Below are positions 32,923-43,200 of a DNA stretch of 49,753 nt, one piece after another. The DNA is from Hallerella sp963656065 (lineage in GTDB: Bacteria > Fibrobacterota > Fibrobacteria > Fibrobacterales > Fibrobacteraceae). The notes below the pieces were generated by a model. It worked only from the letters and a program-made list of their open reading frames with translations. It was not told where the DNA came from and searched no databases. The DNA is taken from contig CAVKGV010000014.1 of the NCBI GenBank assembly GCA_963656065.1, positions 1-49,753 on the forward strand. Direction: 5' to 3'. Position numbers and translations under genes: made by a program. Each line of letters begins with the position of its first letter. Position 1 is the stretch's first letter.

Positions 32923-33119
32923 CAGAAATCCTTCGATTGGTTTTTAACGTCTATAATTTTAACGTCTGTAATCTATTTAATTTTCGCGGAAAAAAGCGGA
33001 AATAGGCGAATTTCTTTGAAAAATCTCTTCGATGCTGATTGAACGGCCTCGCTTCGGAATGGGCAACTTGGGGAAAATTAGCTCCGGCTAAGCATTCTCT
33101 CGCTTTTTTCAAAAAAGTA

Positions 33120-33148
33120 TTGGCATCGTCCGGCAAATATTTGCTATT
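33120..33148 (+). promoter_or_regulatory. Possible promoter of pckG
   Basis: TTGGCA at 33120-33125, 17-base spacer, GCTATT at 33143-33148, about 55 bases ahead of the start codon. The -10 match is weak. The 280-base gap also holds a short direct repeat of TAACGTCT (about 32946-32966). Confidence 0.35.
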
Positions 33149-33203
33149 TTCTTGCCGTTCGAATTATTCGAAACGTAACGTAAAACATAATAGGAGTTCC
33201 TAT

Positions 33204-35066
33204 ATGAGTCTTACTCTGAACGACATCAAGCACCCGAGAATCAGTACTTGGGTGAATGAAATGATTGCCATGTGCGAACCGGACAACGTCGTCGTTGTCG
33301 ATGGTTCCCGCGAAGAATATGATACCCTTATGCAGAAGTGCGTCAAGGCCGGCCTCGCAACGAAGCTTGCCAAGAAGGAAAACTGCTACTTATTCCGTTC
33401 TCTTCCGTCTGATGTGGCGCGCGTTGAATCCCGTACGTTCATTTCCTCCGTCAAGGAAGAAGATGCGGGTCCGACCAACCACTGGATCGACCCGTCCGAA
33501 CTCAAGCAGACGATGCGTAAGCTCTACAAGGGTTGTATGCACGGCCGTACCATGTACGTGATTCCGTTCTGCATGGGCCCGCTCGGTTCCCCGATTTCCA
33601 AGAACGGTATCGAAGTCACGGACTCCGAATACGTCGTTCTCAACATGGACATCATGACCCGCGCCGGCAAGAAGGTTCTCGACATTTTCAATGCCGATCC
33701 GAACGCAGACTTCGTTCCGTGCCTCCACTCCGTTGGTAAGCCGCTTCGCGAATGCGAAAGCGACAACGGCATTTGGCCGTGCGCTGACGTTGAATACAAG
33801 TACATCACGCAGTTCCCGGAAGAACGCCTTATTTGGTCCTACGGTTCCGGTTACGGTGGAAACGCCCTCCTCGGCAAGAAGTGCTTTGCTCTCCGTATTG
33901 CGACCGTTCTCGCTCGCGACGAAGGCTGGCTCGCTGAACACATGCTCATCCTCAAGCTCACGAACCCGAAGGGTGAAGTCAAGTATGTGACCGGCGCGTT
34001 CCCGTCCGCTTGCGGCAAGACGAACCTCGCTATGCTCATCCCGACGATTCCGGGCTGGAAGGTCGAAACCATCGGTGACGACATTGCATGGATGAAGTTT
34101 GGCAAGGATGGCCGTCTCTACGCTATCAACCCGGAAGCTGGCTTCTTCGGCGTTGCCCCGGGTACTTCTGCGGAATCCAACAAGAACGCTCTGATTTCTG
34201 CCGAAAAGAACACGATCTACACGAACTGCGCTCTCACCGAAGACGGCGACGTGTGGTGGGAAGGCATCGGCTATCCGGCCAAGGGCAAGCTCGTTGACTG
34301 GAAGGGCAAGACCCGTGACGCTCTCCCGAAGGACAAGGCTCCCAAGGGCGAAGAAATGGCTCACCCGAACGCCCGTTTCACCGCTCCGGCCAAGCAGTGC
34401 CCCTGCATCGCGAAGGAATGGGAAGATCCTGCTGGCGTTCCCATCAGCGCCATCCTCTTCGGCGGCCGTCGTCCCTCGACGATTCCTCTGGTTCACCAGT
34501 CCCTCAGCTGGAACCACGGCGTGTTCCTCGGCTCCATCGTGGGTTCCGAAATCACCGCTGCTTCCACTATCGACGCTTCCCAGGTCGGCAAGATCCGTCG
34601 CGACCCGTTCGCTATTCTTCCGTTCTGCGGCTACAACATGGGCGACTACTTCAAGCACTGGATTGACATCGGCAAGGCTTCTTCCGAAGACAAGCTCCCG
34701 AAGATTTTCTACGTGAACTGGTTCCGCAAGGATGCCAACAACGAAAAGCTTCCGGGTGGCTTCATGTGGCCGGGTTACGGCGACAACAGCCGCGTACTCG
34801 CCTGGATCTTCGATCGTTGCAACGGTGTTGACAACGCTGTCGAAACTCCGATCGGTTACATGCCGAAGGAAGGCTCCATCAATACGGATGGTCTCGCCGA
34901 CTACTATAAGGAAACGCTCCCGCAGATCACGAAGGTTGACGTGGAAGGCTGGAAGAAGGAACTCGCCGACGTGAAGGAAAATCACTATCCGAAGTTTGGC
35001 AAGCACCTCCCGAAGGAACTTTCCGAAATCATCGATATGATCCAGGATCGTCTGAACAAGGCTTAA
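33204..35066 (+). CDS. pckG: Phosphoenolpyruvate carboxykinase (GTP)
   Basis: A 620-residue GTP-type PEPCK, interconverting PEP plus CO2 and oxaloacetate. In succinate-forming rumen fibre degraders it usually runs in the carboxylating direction, so it is probably a main route to succinate here. Kinase loop FPSACGKTNLAML carries the reactive Cys of the GTP class; also seen are IPFCMGPLGSP, GDDIAWM, NPEAGFFGVAPGT and FGGRRPSTIPL. ATG 33204 follows TAGGAG; a 55-residue in-frame extension upstream is not family-like. Codons are strongly biased (CTC, AAG, GGT, CGT), unlike neighbours, a sign of high expression. Confidence 0.96.
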   Translation: MSLTLNDIKHPRISTWVNEMIAMCEPDNVVVVDGSREEYDTLMQKCVKAGLATKLAKKENCYLFRSLPSDVARVESRTFISSVKEEDAGPTNHWIDPSELKQTMRKLYKGCMHGRTMYVIPFCMGPLGSPISKNGIEVTDSEYVVLNMDIMTRAGKKVLDIFNADPNADFVPCLHSVGKPLRECESDNGIWPCADVEYKYITQFPEERLIWSYGSGYGGNALLGKKCFALRIATVLARDEGWLAEHMLILKLTNPKGEVKYVTGAFPSACGKTNLAMLIPTIPGWKVETIGDDIAWMKFGKDGRLYAINPEAGFFGVAPGTSAESNKNALISAEKNTIYTNCALTEDGDVWWEGIGYPAKGKLVDWKGKTRDALPKDKAPKGEEMAHPNARFTAPAKQCPCIAKEWEDPAGVPISAILFGGRRPSTIPLVHQSLSWNHGVFLGSIVGSEITAASTIDASQVGKIRRDPFAILPFCGYNMGDYFKHWIDIGKASSEDKLPKIFYVNWFRKDANNEKLPGGFMWPGYGDNSRVLAWIFDRCNGVDNAVETPIGYMPKEGSINTDGLADYYKETLPQITKVDVEGWKKELADVKENHYPKFGKHLPKELSEIIDMIQDRLNKA

Positions 35067-35101
35067 TTCCTTGTCTAATCCGTGACCGCTTTCCGGTCAT
35101 C

Positions 35102-35135
35102 AAATTCCTCGCAGCGATGCGGGGAATTTTTTATT
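35102..35135 (+). terminator. Terminator after pckG
   Basis: AAATTCCTCGCA and TGCGGGGAATTT form a 12-bp stem (one G-U) with loop GCGA, followed by TTTATT. It touches the stop codon of the convergent trmB. Confidence 0.88.
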
Positions 35136-35817
35136 GCTTTGCGGTTACCCGCCAAAGCGTGTGTCCGCTTTCCTTGAATTTTTTTTCAAACGCAGAAACC
35201 GGAATGTCGGGAAAGAAACTTTCTTCGTTAATTTGTGTGTAACGATGCAGGCATCTGTTGGCAAGTTCCAGCGCAAATCGAAATTCGTCCGCGTAGATTT
35301 TCCAGTTCGTGCGCAGTTCAAGTTCCGGAGAGAGCTTTACCAGTGTCGGAAAAATCGGACCGGCGTGAAAGCGGTAACGGATTTCGGACTGCTTTGGCCA
35401 CGGATTCGGATAAAAAAGTGCGTGAAAACGGATGTCCCAATTTTCCATGACGGCAAGCCTCCAGAAATCGAGAAGCTCTGCGCGTACAAAGTAAACGTTT
35501 GGCGGAATGTCTGGTTGGTTCTCAAAGCGTGCTTCGGCTTTTCCCAGACGAATTTCGGACTTGTCGATTCCGATGACCGGGTTTTCCGGAAAACGCTTGG
35601 AAAGTGCAATCGTGGAAATTCCCGTTCCACATCCCGAATCGAGAACAATGGGCGCATGAAACCGGGATGCGAATCGTCCTGCCTCGTCAAACGCAATTTT
35701 CGTGTGTCCGGCGATGGGACGCTTGTATTCCGAGTCTAGGTAGCGGAGGACCAACTTTTCCAGATCCTTGTGGACGCCTTTTTGGTTGCTTTCGACTTCT
35801 TTGGAATTTCCTTTCAT
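35131..35817 (-). CDS. trmB: tRNA (guanine-N7-)-methyltransferase
   Basis: A 228-residue SAM-dependent enzyme methylating G46 of tRNAs. SAM motif VLDSGCGTGIS near residue 60; FYPNPWPK for the family FPDPWPK; C-terminal TALFEKKF-like segment reads VSAFEKKFKESGHTLWR. ATG 35817 overlaps the stop of the radical SAM gene (ATGA), so it is the last gene of that operon. Eleven additional upstream residues are possible but would deepen the overlap. Confidence 0.92.
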   Translation of the reverse strand: MKGNSKEVESNQKGVHKDLEKLVLRYLDSEYKRPIAGHTKIAFDEAGRFASRFHAPIVLDSGCGTGISTIALSKRFPENPVIGIDKSEIRLGKAEARFENQPDIPPNVYFVRAELLDFWRLAVMENWDIRFHALFYPNPWPKQSEIRYRFHAGPIFPTLVKLSPELELRTNWKIYADEFRFALELANRCLHRYTQINEESFFPDIPVSAFEKKFKESGHTLWRVTAKQ

Positions 35818-36668
35818 TGGAACCTTTTGGCAAATGGGCATCGTTGACAAAACGGATGGATTAATTTATGCGAAATGAAACCGTTTGCAATCTGCAAGGC
35901 TTTGTCGCTTTGAAAAATTTTTTCAAAAGAATCCTCGGGAAATTTTCCGAGCGGGATGTTCCCCTTGTAATCGAGGCAGCAGGGGACGACGGTTCCGTCA
36001 AAAAGGATGGCGCATTGGTCGAGAATTCCGTGGCATGTTCCGCTAGTCCGAGATTCTCCCGTTCCGCTTGGCCAGGTGAATCGGGAATCCCGGTGCAGGT
36101 AAATTCTTTTGTAAACGGGAATGCTCTTTTGACGGGCGGAAAATTTCGGCAGAAAAATCTCTGCGTGGAAATTTTCGGACAGAGTCTGGATGACAAAGTC
36201 ATTCCAAGCATCATCGTTTTCTTTTGAAACATTCCACAGACGAAAGTTTACATAGACTTCCGGCCTTTTGACGCTTAATTTATGTGTAAATGAAATCGTT
36301 TCATCGAGAAGTTCCTTTGCTCGGTCTCGAGGCAGATAGGCGTAAGCGTGAGTGGAAAAATTGATTTGGCGAATGAAATTTGACGAAAGGAGTTGTTCGG
36401 CGTGTCGGCGGATGAGCGTTCCGTTTGTCGTCAAGTTGATGCGAAAACCGTTTTTCTCGGCAAGGCTTAAAATTTCTGAAAATCGGGAGTGCAGGAGCGG
36501 CTCGCCAAGAACGTGCAGAAAAATTTCCGAAACGTTTCCCTGTAATCGATGCAGGACTTTTTCGAAAAGTTCCAACGGCATCTCTTCGCGATGGCCGAGG
36601 GACGGACTTGGGCAAAAGGGACAGACTAGATTGCAGTTCTCGGTGATTTCGATGTATGCGTATTTCAC
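35814..36668 (-). CDS. Radical SAM protein with SPASM-like C-terminus
   Basis: A 284-residue radical SAM enzyme. The cluster motif CNLVCPFC (Cys at 12, 16 and 19) is followed by GEPLLH and TTNGTLI. The C-terminus has additional cysteines (GTCHGILDQC, VVPCCLDYKGN, FCQRCPF) arranged as in SPASM domains, which hold auxiliary iron-sulfur clusters and often act on peptides. No peptide substrate gene is visible nearby. It starts three bases after the MATE gene, in one operon. Confidence 0.9.
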   Translation of the reverse strand: MKYAYIEITENCNLVCPFCPSPSLGHREEMPLELFEKVLHRLQGNVSEIFLHVLGEPLLHSRFSEILSLAEKNGFRINLTTNGTLIRRHAEQLLSSNFIRQINFSTHAYAYLPRDRAKELLDETISFTHKLSVKRPEVYVNFRLWNVSKENDDAWNDFVIQTLSENFHAEIFLPKFSARQKSIPVYKRIYLHRDSRFTWPSGTGESRTSGTCHGILDQCAILFDGTVVPCCLDYKGNIPLGKFPEDSFEKIFQSDKALQIANGFISHKLIHPFCQRCPFAKRFQ

Positions 36669-36671
36669 GGT

Positions 36672-38042
36672 TCAGCGCATTTTTCGCAGTTCGATCCGAA
36701 GCAGGACCGCGGCAAGGATGGCGGAAATCGTATCGGAAATGGGACCGGCGAAGAATACACCGCGGAGTCCCAGGAAAAGCGGGAGAACAAGAAGGAACGG
36801 GATGAGGACGATGAGCTGGCGGCACATGTTGAGGAACATGGCGCGTCCGGGCTTTCCGGTCCCCTGGAAAAAGTTGCCGCAAACCATTCCGCAGGCGATC
36901 ATCGGGAGGGCGAGGAGAAACGCTCGCATGGATTTTGCGGAAAGTTCAACCAACTGGGGATTGTTCGCGGCGAAAAATCCCACGAGCCACTCCGCCTTGA
37001 GCTGTACCAGAATCCAGGCTCCCACCATGAATCCGACGGAAAAAATCAGGAGAATCTTCAACGTCGATTTGACTCTTGAATAGGATTTCGCCCCGTAGTT
37101 GTAACCGATGATCGGTTGGCCGCCTTGGATGAATCCCATCACGGGCATCACCATGAGCATCGAAAGGCTGTTGATCACACCGAATGCGGATACCGCCAAG
37201 TCTCCGCCGTAAGACGAGGCGTTCCCGTAATGGACAAGGCTGCGGTTCAGGATGATGTTCATCAGGCTGTTGCAGATTTGCATGACGCTCGGAGGAAGCC
37301 CCATGATGTAGATGCGTCGGACATAGGGAAGCTTCAATTTCATCATATTCCAGGAAATCTTGACGGGGGTCGATTTCTTGAAGAAAAACTGCATGACGAA
37401 AAGCGTGGTGATGCATTGTGAAAGAACGGTTGCCCAGGCGGCGCCTTCGATTCCCCAGTGAAATTTCATGATGAAAAGCCAGTCGAAGAATGTATTGAGG
37501 ACCGCTCCGATCAGGGTGCGGAACATCGCCGTCTTGGGATGTCCGAGAGAACGGATGAAGTGGTTCATGCCCGGAGTGACGGTCTGGAAAACCGCCCCGA
37601 ACAGGATAATCCGCATATAGGAGGCGGCATAGGGAAGCGTCTCGTCGCTTGCGCCGAAAGAGCGGAGCAGGGGTTCCATGAAAATTTCGCCTAGAACGAG
37701 CGAAACTAGCGCCATGAGAATCAGAAGCGAGAAGGAATTGTTTAATATCAGGGCGGCCTGCCCGTATTTTTTTTCGCCGAGACGGATGGCGAAAAGCGTG
37801 TTGCCTCCGACGCCTATGATCATCGAGAGGGCCATAATGAAAAGGCTGATGGGAAAGCAGAGGGTAATGCCGGCGATTCCCAGGTAGCCGACTCCGGCAG
37901 CGACAAAATACCTATCGACGACGTTGTAGAGCGATTCGACGATCATGCTCACGATGGCGGGAACGGAAAAGGCGAGCAACAACCGCGGAATGCTCGCTGT
38001 CCCGATTGCGTTCAGCTTGGAGGATGATGTGACTTGGCTCAT
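36672..38042 (-). CDS. MATE family efflux transporter
   Basis: A 456-residue inner-membrane protein with about 12 hydrophobic segments in two similar halves, typical of MATE cation-coupled exporters (IPRLLLAFSVPAIVSM, VVDRYFVAAGVG, MPVMGFIQGGQPIIGYNYGA). Substrates are usually small cationic molecules or metabolites. Three-base gaps separate it from the FHA-GGDEF gene upstream and from the radical SAM gene downstream. Confidence 0.94.
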   Translation of the reverse strand: MSQVTSSSKLNAIGTASIPRLLLAFSVPAIVSMIVESLYNVVDRYFVAAGVGYLGIAGITLCFPISLFIMALSMIIGVGGNTLFAIRLGEKKYGQAALILNNSFSLLILMALVSLVLGEIFMEPLLRSFGASDETLPYAASYMRIILFGAVFQTVTPGMNHFIRSLGHPKTAMFRTLIGAVLNTFFDWLFIMKFHWGIEGAAWATVLSQCITTLFVMQFFFKKSTPVKISWNMMKLKLPYVRRIYIMGLPPSVMQICNSLMNIILNRSLVHYGNASSYGGDLAVSAFGVINSLSMLMVMPVMGFIQGGQPIIGYNYGAKSYSRVKSTLKILLIFSVGFMVGAWILVQLKAEWLVGFFAANNPQLVELSAKSMRAFLLALPMIACGMVCGNFFQGTGKPGRAMFLNMCRQLIVLIPFLLVLPLFLGLRGVFFAGPISDTISAILAAVLLRIELRKMR

Positions 38043-38045
38043 TGG

Positions 38046-39026
38046 CTACGTGTCTCCGGCGACCTGGTTACGACCGTGATCCTTTGCGTAATACAGATAT
38101 TCGTCCGCAGCGGTAATCATTGCGTCGATGGTCGGAATATCCTTGCCCTTGAAACTAGCCACTCCGAGGGAAATCGTAACGGGAATCGTCTTGTCTTCAA
38201 AGGAAAATCGGTAGCTTTCGACGGCCTTGCGCAGACGCTCCGCGCTTTTCAACGCATCCGCCTTGGACATTTCCGTGAGCAGAAAGACGAACTCTTCTCC
38301 GCCGTATCGGGCAAAAAGATCGCTCTCTCGCTTGTTCCTGGAAAAAATCTGAGCGATCGTCCGCAAAATCATGTCTCCCGCCTGGTGTCCCCACGTATCG
38401 TTTACCTTTTTAAAGTGATCGACGTCGCACATGACCGCATGGGCGTGGAGGTTCTTTCGTCTTGCGCAGGCGAGTTCCCCGAGAGCGCGTTCCACAAACG
38501 AACGACGGTTGGGAATTTTTGTCAGCGGATCGGTTGTCGCGGCTTCGAAGAGTTCCCGGTCGAAAGCCTCCTCGCTTGGATCCTTGAAATCGATTTTCAG
38601 GACCATCTTCCCGATTTGCAGCCGGTTTTCGGAATCAATCGCTTTGGGACGGTTTGAAAGCAATGTCCCATCGACAAATGTCCCGTTGGTGGAATCCAGA
38701 TCGCGGAGTGTAACCCGTTTCCCGTCCCAGGAAATTTCGCAATGCCTGCGTGAAATCATCTCGTCATCTAGCCGGACATCGGCCTCGTTTCCCCGCCCGA
38801 TGACGGTTTTCCCCTGGAGAAGCGGAACTTGCCGAAAATATTGGCGCGGATAAAGTACGATCAGATGTGGCCTGGGCTCTGCAGTAGGCATCGGACGCGT
38901 GTTGGTGTTTGCCGCAATGGTCTTTTCTGGATTGAATTCGTCTTTTTGGGGCATTTCCGTATAAAGATAGCTTTTTGATGGAATCTTTGGCTTTGCTCCT
39001 GCAAAATGCTCCAGATGTTTGCTCAC
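38046..39026 (-). CDS. FHA-GGDEF diguanylate cyclase
   Basis: A 326-residue cytoplasmic protein. An FHA domain (about 55-148) carries GRGNEADVRLDD, SRRHCEI and DSTNGTFVDG, so it can bind phosphothreonine. The GGDEF domain (about 160-325) has RYGGEEF and an RxxD inhibitory site (RESD) exactly five residues upstream, so it should make cyclic di-GMP under product inhibition. The likely start is GTG 39026, which overlaps the upstream stop as GTGA after AAGG; an internal ATG at 38954 is the alternative. No kinase is visible in the operon. Confidence 0.9.
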   Translation of the reverse strand: MSKHLEHFAGAKPKIPSKSYLYTEMPQKDEFNPEKTIAANTNTRPMPTAEPRPHLIVLYPRQYFRQVPLLQGKTVIGRGNEADVRLDDEMISRRHCEISWDGKRVTLRDLDSTNGTFVDGTLLSNRPKAIDSENRLQIGKMVLKIDFKDPSEEAFDRELFEAATTDPLTKIPNRRSFVERALGELACARRKNLHAHAVMCDVDHFKKVNDTWGHQAGDMILRTIAQIFSRNKRESDLFARYGGEEFVFLLTEMSKADALKSAERLRKAVESYRFSFEDKTIPVTISLGVASFKGKDIPTIDAMITAADEYLYYAKDHGRNQVAGDT

Positions 39027-39958
39027 AGAGCCTTGATTTTTTTGATGGAAAGCCCCGTACGCTTGGCGATGGCTTCTAGCGGGAAACCGTCGTCCCGGAA
39101 ACCTTTCGCCATTTCGAGTAGAGTGTGAAGTTTTCCTTCCCGGAGTCCTTTTTGAATCCCCTCTTGAAGTCCCTGTTTAAGACCTTTTTCCAGGCCTTCC
39201 CGGATTGCTTTTTCGCGAAGTTCCCGGTCTTGTCGTTCACGGGTTTTCCGGACTGCGTATTCATCCCATTCTAGACTCATGACTTCCTTCTCGTAAATTT
39301 CAAGTTCCTCTCTTTTCAATTTAGCAACTTTTGTCATTTCGAGTAACCGGGTATATCGTTCTTTTTGAACGGTGTGAAGATAGCGGAACAGATACATCCA
39401 GTTTCGGAGCGCGTCGAAGCCTGTCCCGATTCCGGGAAATTTCCGGAGTTCGATAAATGTAAAACTGGCAAAATCCCGATTCGGGCGTAGCGATTTTATA
39501 TCGCAGAGGGAAAGGTGGTGGACATAACGCTCGTCGTCAAAAATATCTGGCCAGCTGATGGCGACGACATAGACCGGGGTAAAACCGTAATCGTAATCCG
39601 CTCCTGGAATTCCCTGCCGGACAATCGCCTGGCTTGCGTAGAAAAATGAACGTTTTAAGAAGAATTCCATCTGCCGGATTTGGACTTCGACGATAAAAAT
39701 CCGCTTTTTGGTGTCCCGGCAGTGCAAATCGAAAATACTTGTGCGGGAACTATGGCTGCCACTTGCATTGACTTCCTTGTCGAGGGAAAAAACATCTTCG
39801 ATTGGATCTTCGAGCTGCTCAGCTAGAATATCATTAAGAAAATTGATGAGATTGATTTTGGTGTAGGCGTTGTCGGGATTGAATACTTTCTTGAAGATAA
39901 GGTCGGTCATCAGATTGGCGTATGGACCGTTTTTTGGAAATTTCTTGCTTTTTGGCAT
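39023..39958 (-). CDS. Rpn/PD-(D/E)XK nuclease family (PDDEXK_2) protein
   Basis: A 311-residue protein of the Rpn/transposase-associated PD-(D/E)XK nuclease family. It begins NLMTDLIFKKVF, and the active-site core is SIFDLHCRDTKKRIFIVEVQ, giving Asp77, Glu91 and Gln93. The C-terminal third is charged helix with a GLxxGLxxG repeat (EKGLKQGLQEGIQKGLREG) and ends TGLSIKKIKAL. The family is mobile and multicopy, and members promote recombination or act in defence. AAGGACTCTC precedes the ATG. First gene of a five-gene run. The start of a similar gene's tail lies at the window's right edge. Confidence 0.92.
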   Translation of the reverse strand: MPKSKKFPKNGPYANLMTDLIFKKVFNPDNAYTKINLINFLNDILAEQLEDPIEDVFSLDKEVNASGSHSSRTSIFDLHCRDTKKRIFIVEVQIRQMEFFLKRSFFYASQAIVRQGIPGADYDYGFTPVYVVAISWPDIFDDERYVHHLSLCDIKSLRPNRDFASFTFIELRKFPGIGTGFDALRNWMYLFRYLHTVQKERYTRLLEMTKVAKLKREELEIYEKEVMSLEWDEYAVRKTRERQDRELREKAIREGLEKGLKQGLQEGIQKGLREGKLHTLLEMAKGFRDDGFPLEAIAKRTGLSIKKIKAL

Positions 39959-40277
39959 GAGAGTCCTTTGTTTAATGGGTCAAAGTCTATAACGGTTTTG
40001 CGGCTGAAAAATTTATGCAAAACGTGTAAAATTTTTAATACAAACCGGGAAAAATTGAAGTTTTCTTGAGCGAAATCGCCTTCTTGACTCTGAATAAGTA
40101 AGTAAAATGCAACTAAAAACGAAAAATGTCGTCAAAAACATATCTGTTGCCCTGTGTAAACGCAAAATTGAGGGGCATAAAGAAAAAACTACCCCTTTCC
40201 CTAAAAAAAAGATAGTTTTCAAGCGAATTGTGCGACCTTTTAACCGGGGCCGTTTTAGGTGTCACCTTGGAGAAGTT

Positions 40278-43200
40278 ATGAAAAAGACGTTGAAAATTGG
40301 CAAACAACCGTGGCTTGCGACGCTGATTTTGGGCTTTGCGCTGTTGCTTGGCGCTGGGGAGGCGTGGGGGCTGGCTTGTTCGGGGACAATTTACGTATCG
40401 AATCCTGGAACGTGGAGTTCTATGTATATGGTGGTGGATGGCGGTTTTAACCAACTTCCCAGTACGGCTCTTGCAAATGGTTGGTATTCGATCAATACTT
40501 TGGATTACGGTTCCCAGTACGCCAAAGAATTTTTCTTTGTCGCTTCGGAAGGCGGTTGGAACGACTATGGAATAACAAGAACGCAATTCAATGAAACCGG
40601 GTGGTCCCAATCGGATAAATTTTCATGTTCTGATTTTGGAACGGGAACGACTCTTTATATTTACGAAGATCCGACTACGGCGGGAAAAACGGCTTTCTCT
40701 ACGGATCCTCCCAACGCCAAGTATTTCTATTTCCTTCCGCCGGATGACCAACTTTGGAATAGCTCGGTCCCGATGATCAGCATGGATGGTGGGGCGACCG
40801 GGGTGCCAATGTCCACCGACCCGACGCGTTGCGGCTGGTTCTATTATGTCTGGTTCAACCAGGAAGCGCCGTCTTCCGTAACGATTTTTAGGGATTCGGA
40901 TTCCGACCGGGAAGAAGTCTTGGGCTGGGACGGCTATGATGCAGCAGGAAGTGTCGGTGAAGTGACTCCGATTCCGATGAACGATGTTTTTACTTCGTTT
41001 AACGCCAATACGCTTTTCTTTATTTCCGATGCGAGCATGTGGCCCGATGGCGCAAAAGATGAAGATAAAGGTTTTTCGATTGTGGATCCGGCGGTTGATG
41101 GAAACTGCGAGTATCATCTGGCCGCGATTATCTATGATACCGATGCATCCCTGCATCCGGCTTTCAGTTGCTATTCGGCGGGCGGGGAAGGTTGCCAATA
41201 TGGAGCGCAAGGAATCGCGTCTGCAACTGCGCAAGCGGCCGTGAATGCCTGTATCGGAGTGACGCATGGAATTGTACAGGATACGTTGGACGCCAATAAA
41301 AAGCCCCTGCTGAAAACGGCGGCGATGGGCGGTATGGGCGAGACCTGTTTTATCAGCCAAAGTTTCTTTGATCAGCTTTTCCGTCCGACGGCCGGCGTGA
41401 ACGAAATGACGTGCTTTGACTTGCCGTTCAATCGCGATACCTATGGAAAATGGGAATTTAATTCGGACTATTATACGAGCCCCGGTCTCACGGTCCAAGG
41501 CGGATTTTATCCTGCGGAAGCGACGACTGACGATAAAATCTTAACGGACTACGGTTCTTCTCCGGTGAAAGCGGCGCGGACGAAACGTTTTGCGGAAGGT
41601 CCTGTCTTTGTCGGTCCCGCTCTCCGGGAAGTCGATGCGACGGAAAACGCCCAAAAATTTGATTTGCTTTGCAATGGCGCGGGATGGTCTGGCGGAATGG
41701 ACGATTGCTCTGGGCGCTTTGGCAACGGTGATGATGACAAGGCTGCCATTGAGTCTTGGCTTGGAACGACGGATGCCTGCATTTGGGGATGGTCCTGCCA
41801 GGATAGCAAACCAGCAGGATGGCCGTCCTATAAGGATGGAACCGAAACTCCTTCCGCAACAGGTTCTCCGAGGTGGCAATCTAGTGCTGGCCGCAACCAG
41901 CAGTTCTGCTTCGAAAGCCATGCGCAATTTGTCTATAAATCGGGGCTTCGTTTCAATTTCCGCGGAGATGACGATATTTGGGTGTTCATCGGAGGCAAGC
42001 TTGCCGTGGATTTGGGTGGAACGCATTTGGCGTCTCCGGGGTATGCAGTCCTTGACAATTTGACGGACAAGAATGGCAATCCGTTTCAGGAAGGGGAAAC
42101 CTACGACCTGGACATCTTCTTCTGCGACCGTCGCACGACGATGAGTAATGTCCGTATCAATACGAACATGTATATCCAGCAGAGCAATGGAATCAACTAT
42201 ACAAAGGACACCTCCTATACAGGTGATGGAACCGCTTACCAGATTTGTTACGAGGAAACCGGTTCGGGCGACTGCGCATCGGCGCTTTCGGGAACTTCCG
42301 CTTCGCAAAAGATTGTCTATTGCGGCGCCGAGATCGAAACGGCTGGCTTAAACATGAGCTACAACCTCTACAAGGGGTCCAGCATTTTTACGAACGGAGC
42401 GACGACTTACGATTCGACATGGTTCAATTCAAATTGTAAGGGAGGCGTCTGCTTTGGCGGAGTCAATCTTTCGAACTGGTATCGTCCGGTTATCGATAAG
42501 AAGGCGATTGGCGGGCTTCCTTCGGGATCGTATAAGCTGGTCGCTTCGATTGGCGGCAAAAAGACTTCTTGGTCGTTCCGCGTGGCGGGAAACCTGGATG
42601 TTCTCGTGGCAAACGGCAAGGATTCCACTGGGCATGTTTATGTTGTGAAAAATTCGGCGATGGCGGACGTGCGGATTCCGGTCTATATCGGTGCAATCGG
42701 CGAGGCTTTTGAAGATGGGAATCTCGATGTCGATCTGGAAAGCGCGGTGGGCGAGTCCTATTCGGTGACTTTCTCCGACGGACTTCTCGTGTATGCGGAT
42801 TCAAACGGCACGACCCCGCTCACCAGCTCGGACCGCTTGACTGTCGGCCCGAGGGGAATTGATACCGTCTGGGTGACGATTCCGCTTTCGGCGATGACCG
42901 CGCAGACGATGGCGGGTAGCATTTCCGTGCGCAAGGCGGCGCTTGAGCTTTCGTTCCAGCTCCCGGCGATCGCCTTTGTGGATTCTACTTACAAAGAACA
43001 GCTTGCGGGTTACGGCAACTGGGATATCAGCGAAGATTCCATCCTGTATCGCGGTTCGGACTACGCTGCCTACGTGATGATGTATGACCCGACAAGCGGT
43101 GCCATCTGTGAAACCTGCAATTACGGGTTGGAAGTCTATCCGGCTTCGGCTGGCGTGACGGGGCGCTCGGCGCTTGGAATTGTAAACGGCAAGGGCGTCG

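Noticed and set aside
33039..33203. An N-terminal extension of PEPCK from an upstream in-frame ATG
   Set aside because: The extension is not family-like, and TAGGAG plus ATG at 33204 gives the standard N-terminus.
33390..35006. A 538-codon minus-strand open frame opposite pckG
   Set aside because: It is the antisense shadow of a strongly biased gene; the plus-strand product matches PEPCK throughout and the shadow has no recognisable motif.
39023..39958. Calling the Rpn-type gene an insertion sequence transposase
   Set aside because: The family is named transposase in some databases, but no terminal inverted repeats or target duplication are visible around it and the core is a PD-(D/E)XK nuclease.
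40081..40112. TTGACT followed by TAAAAT as a promoter for the fibro-slime gene
   Set aside because: The spacing is only 13 bases, too short for a sigma70-type promoter.
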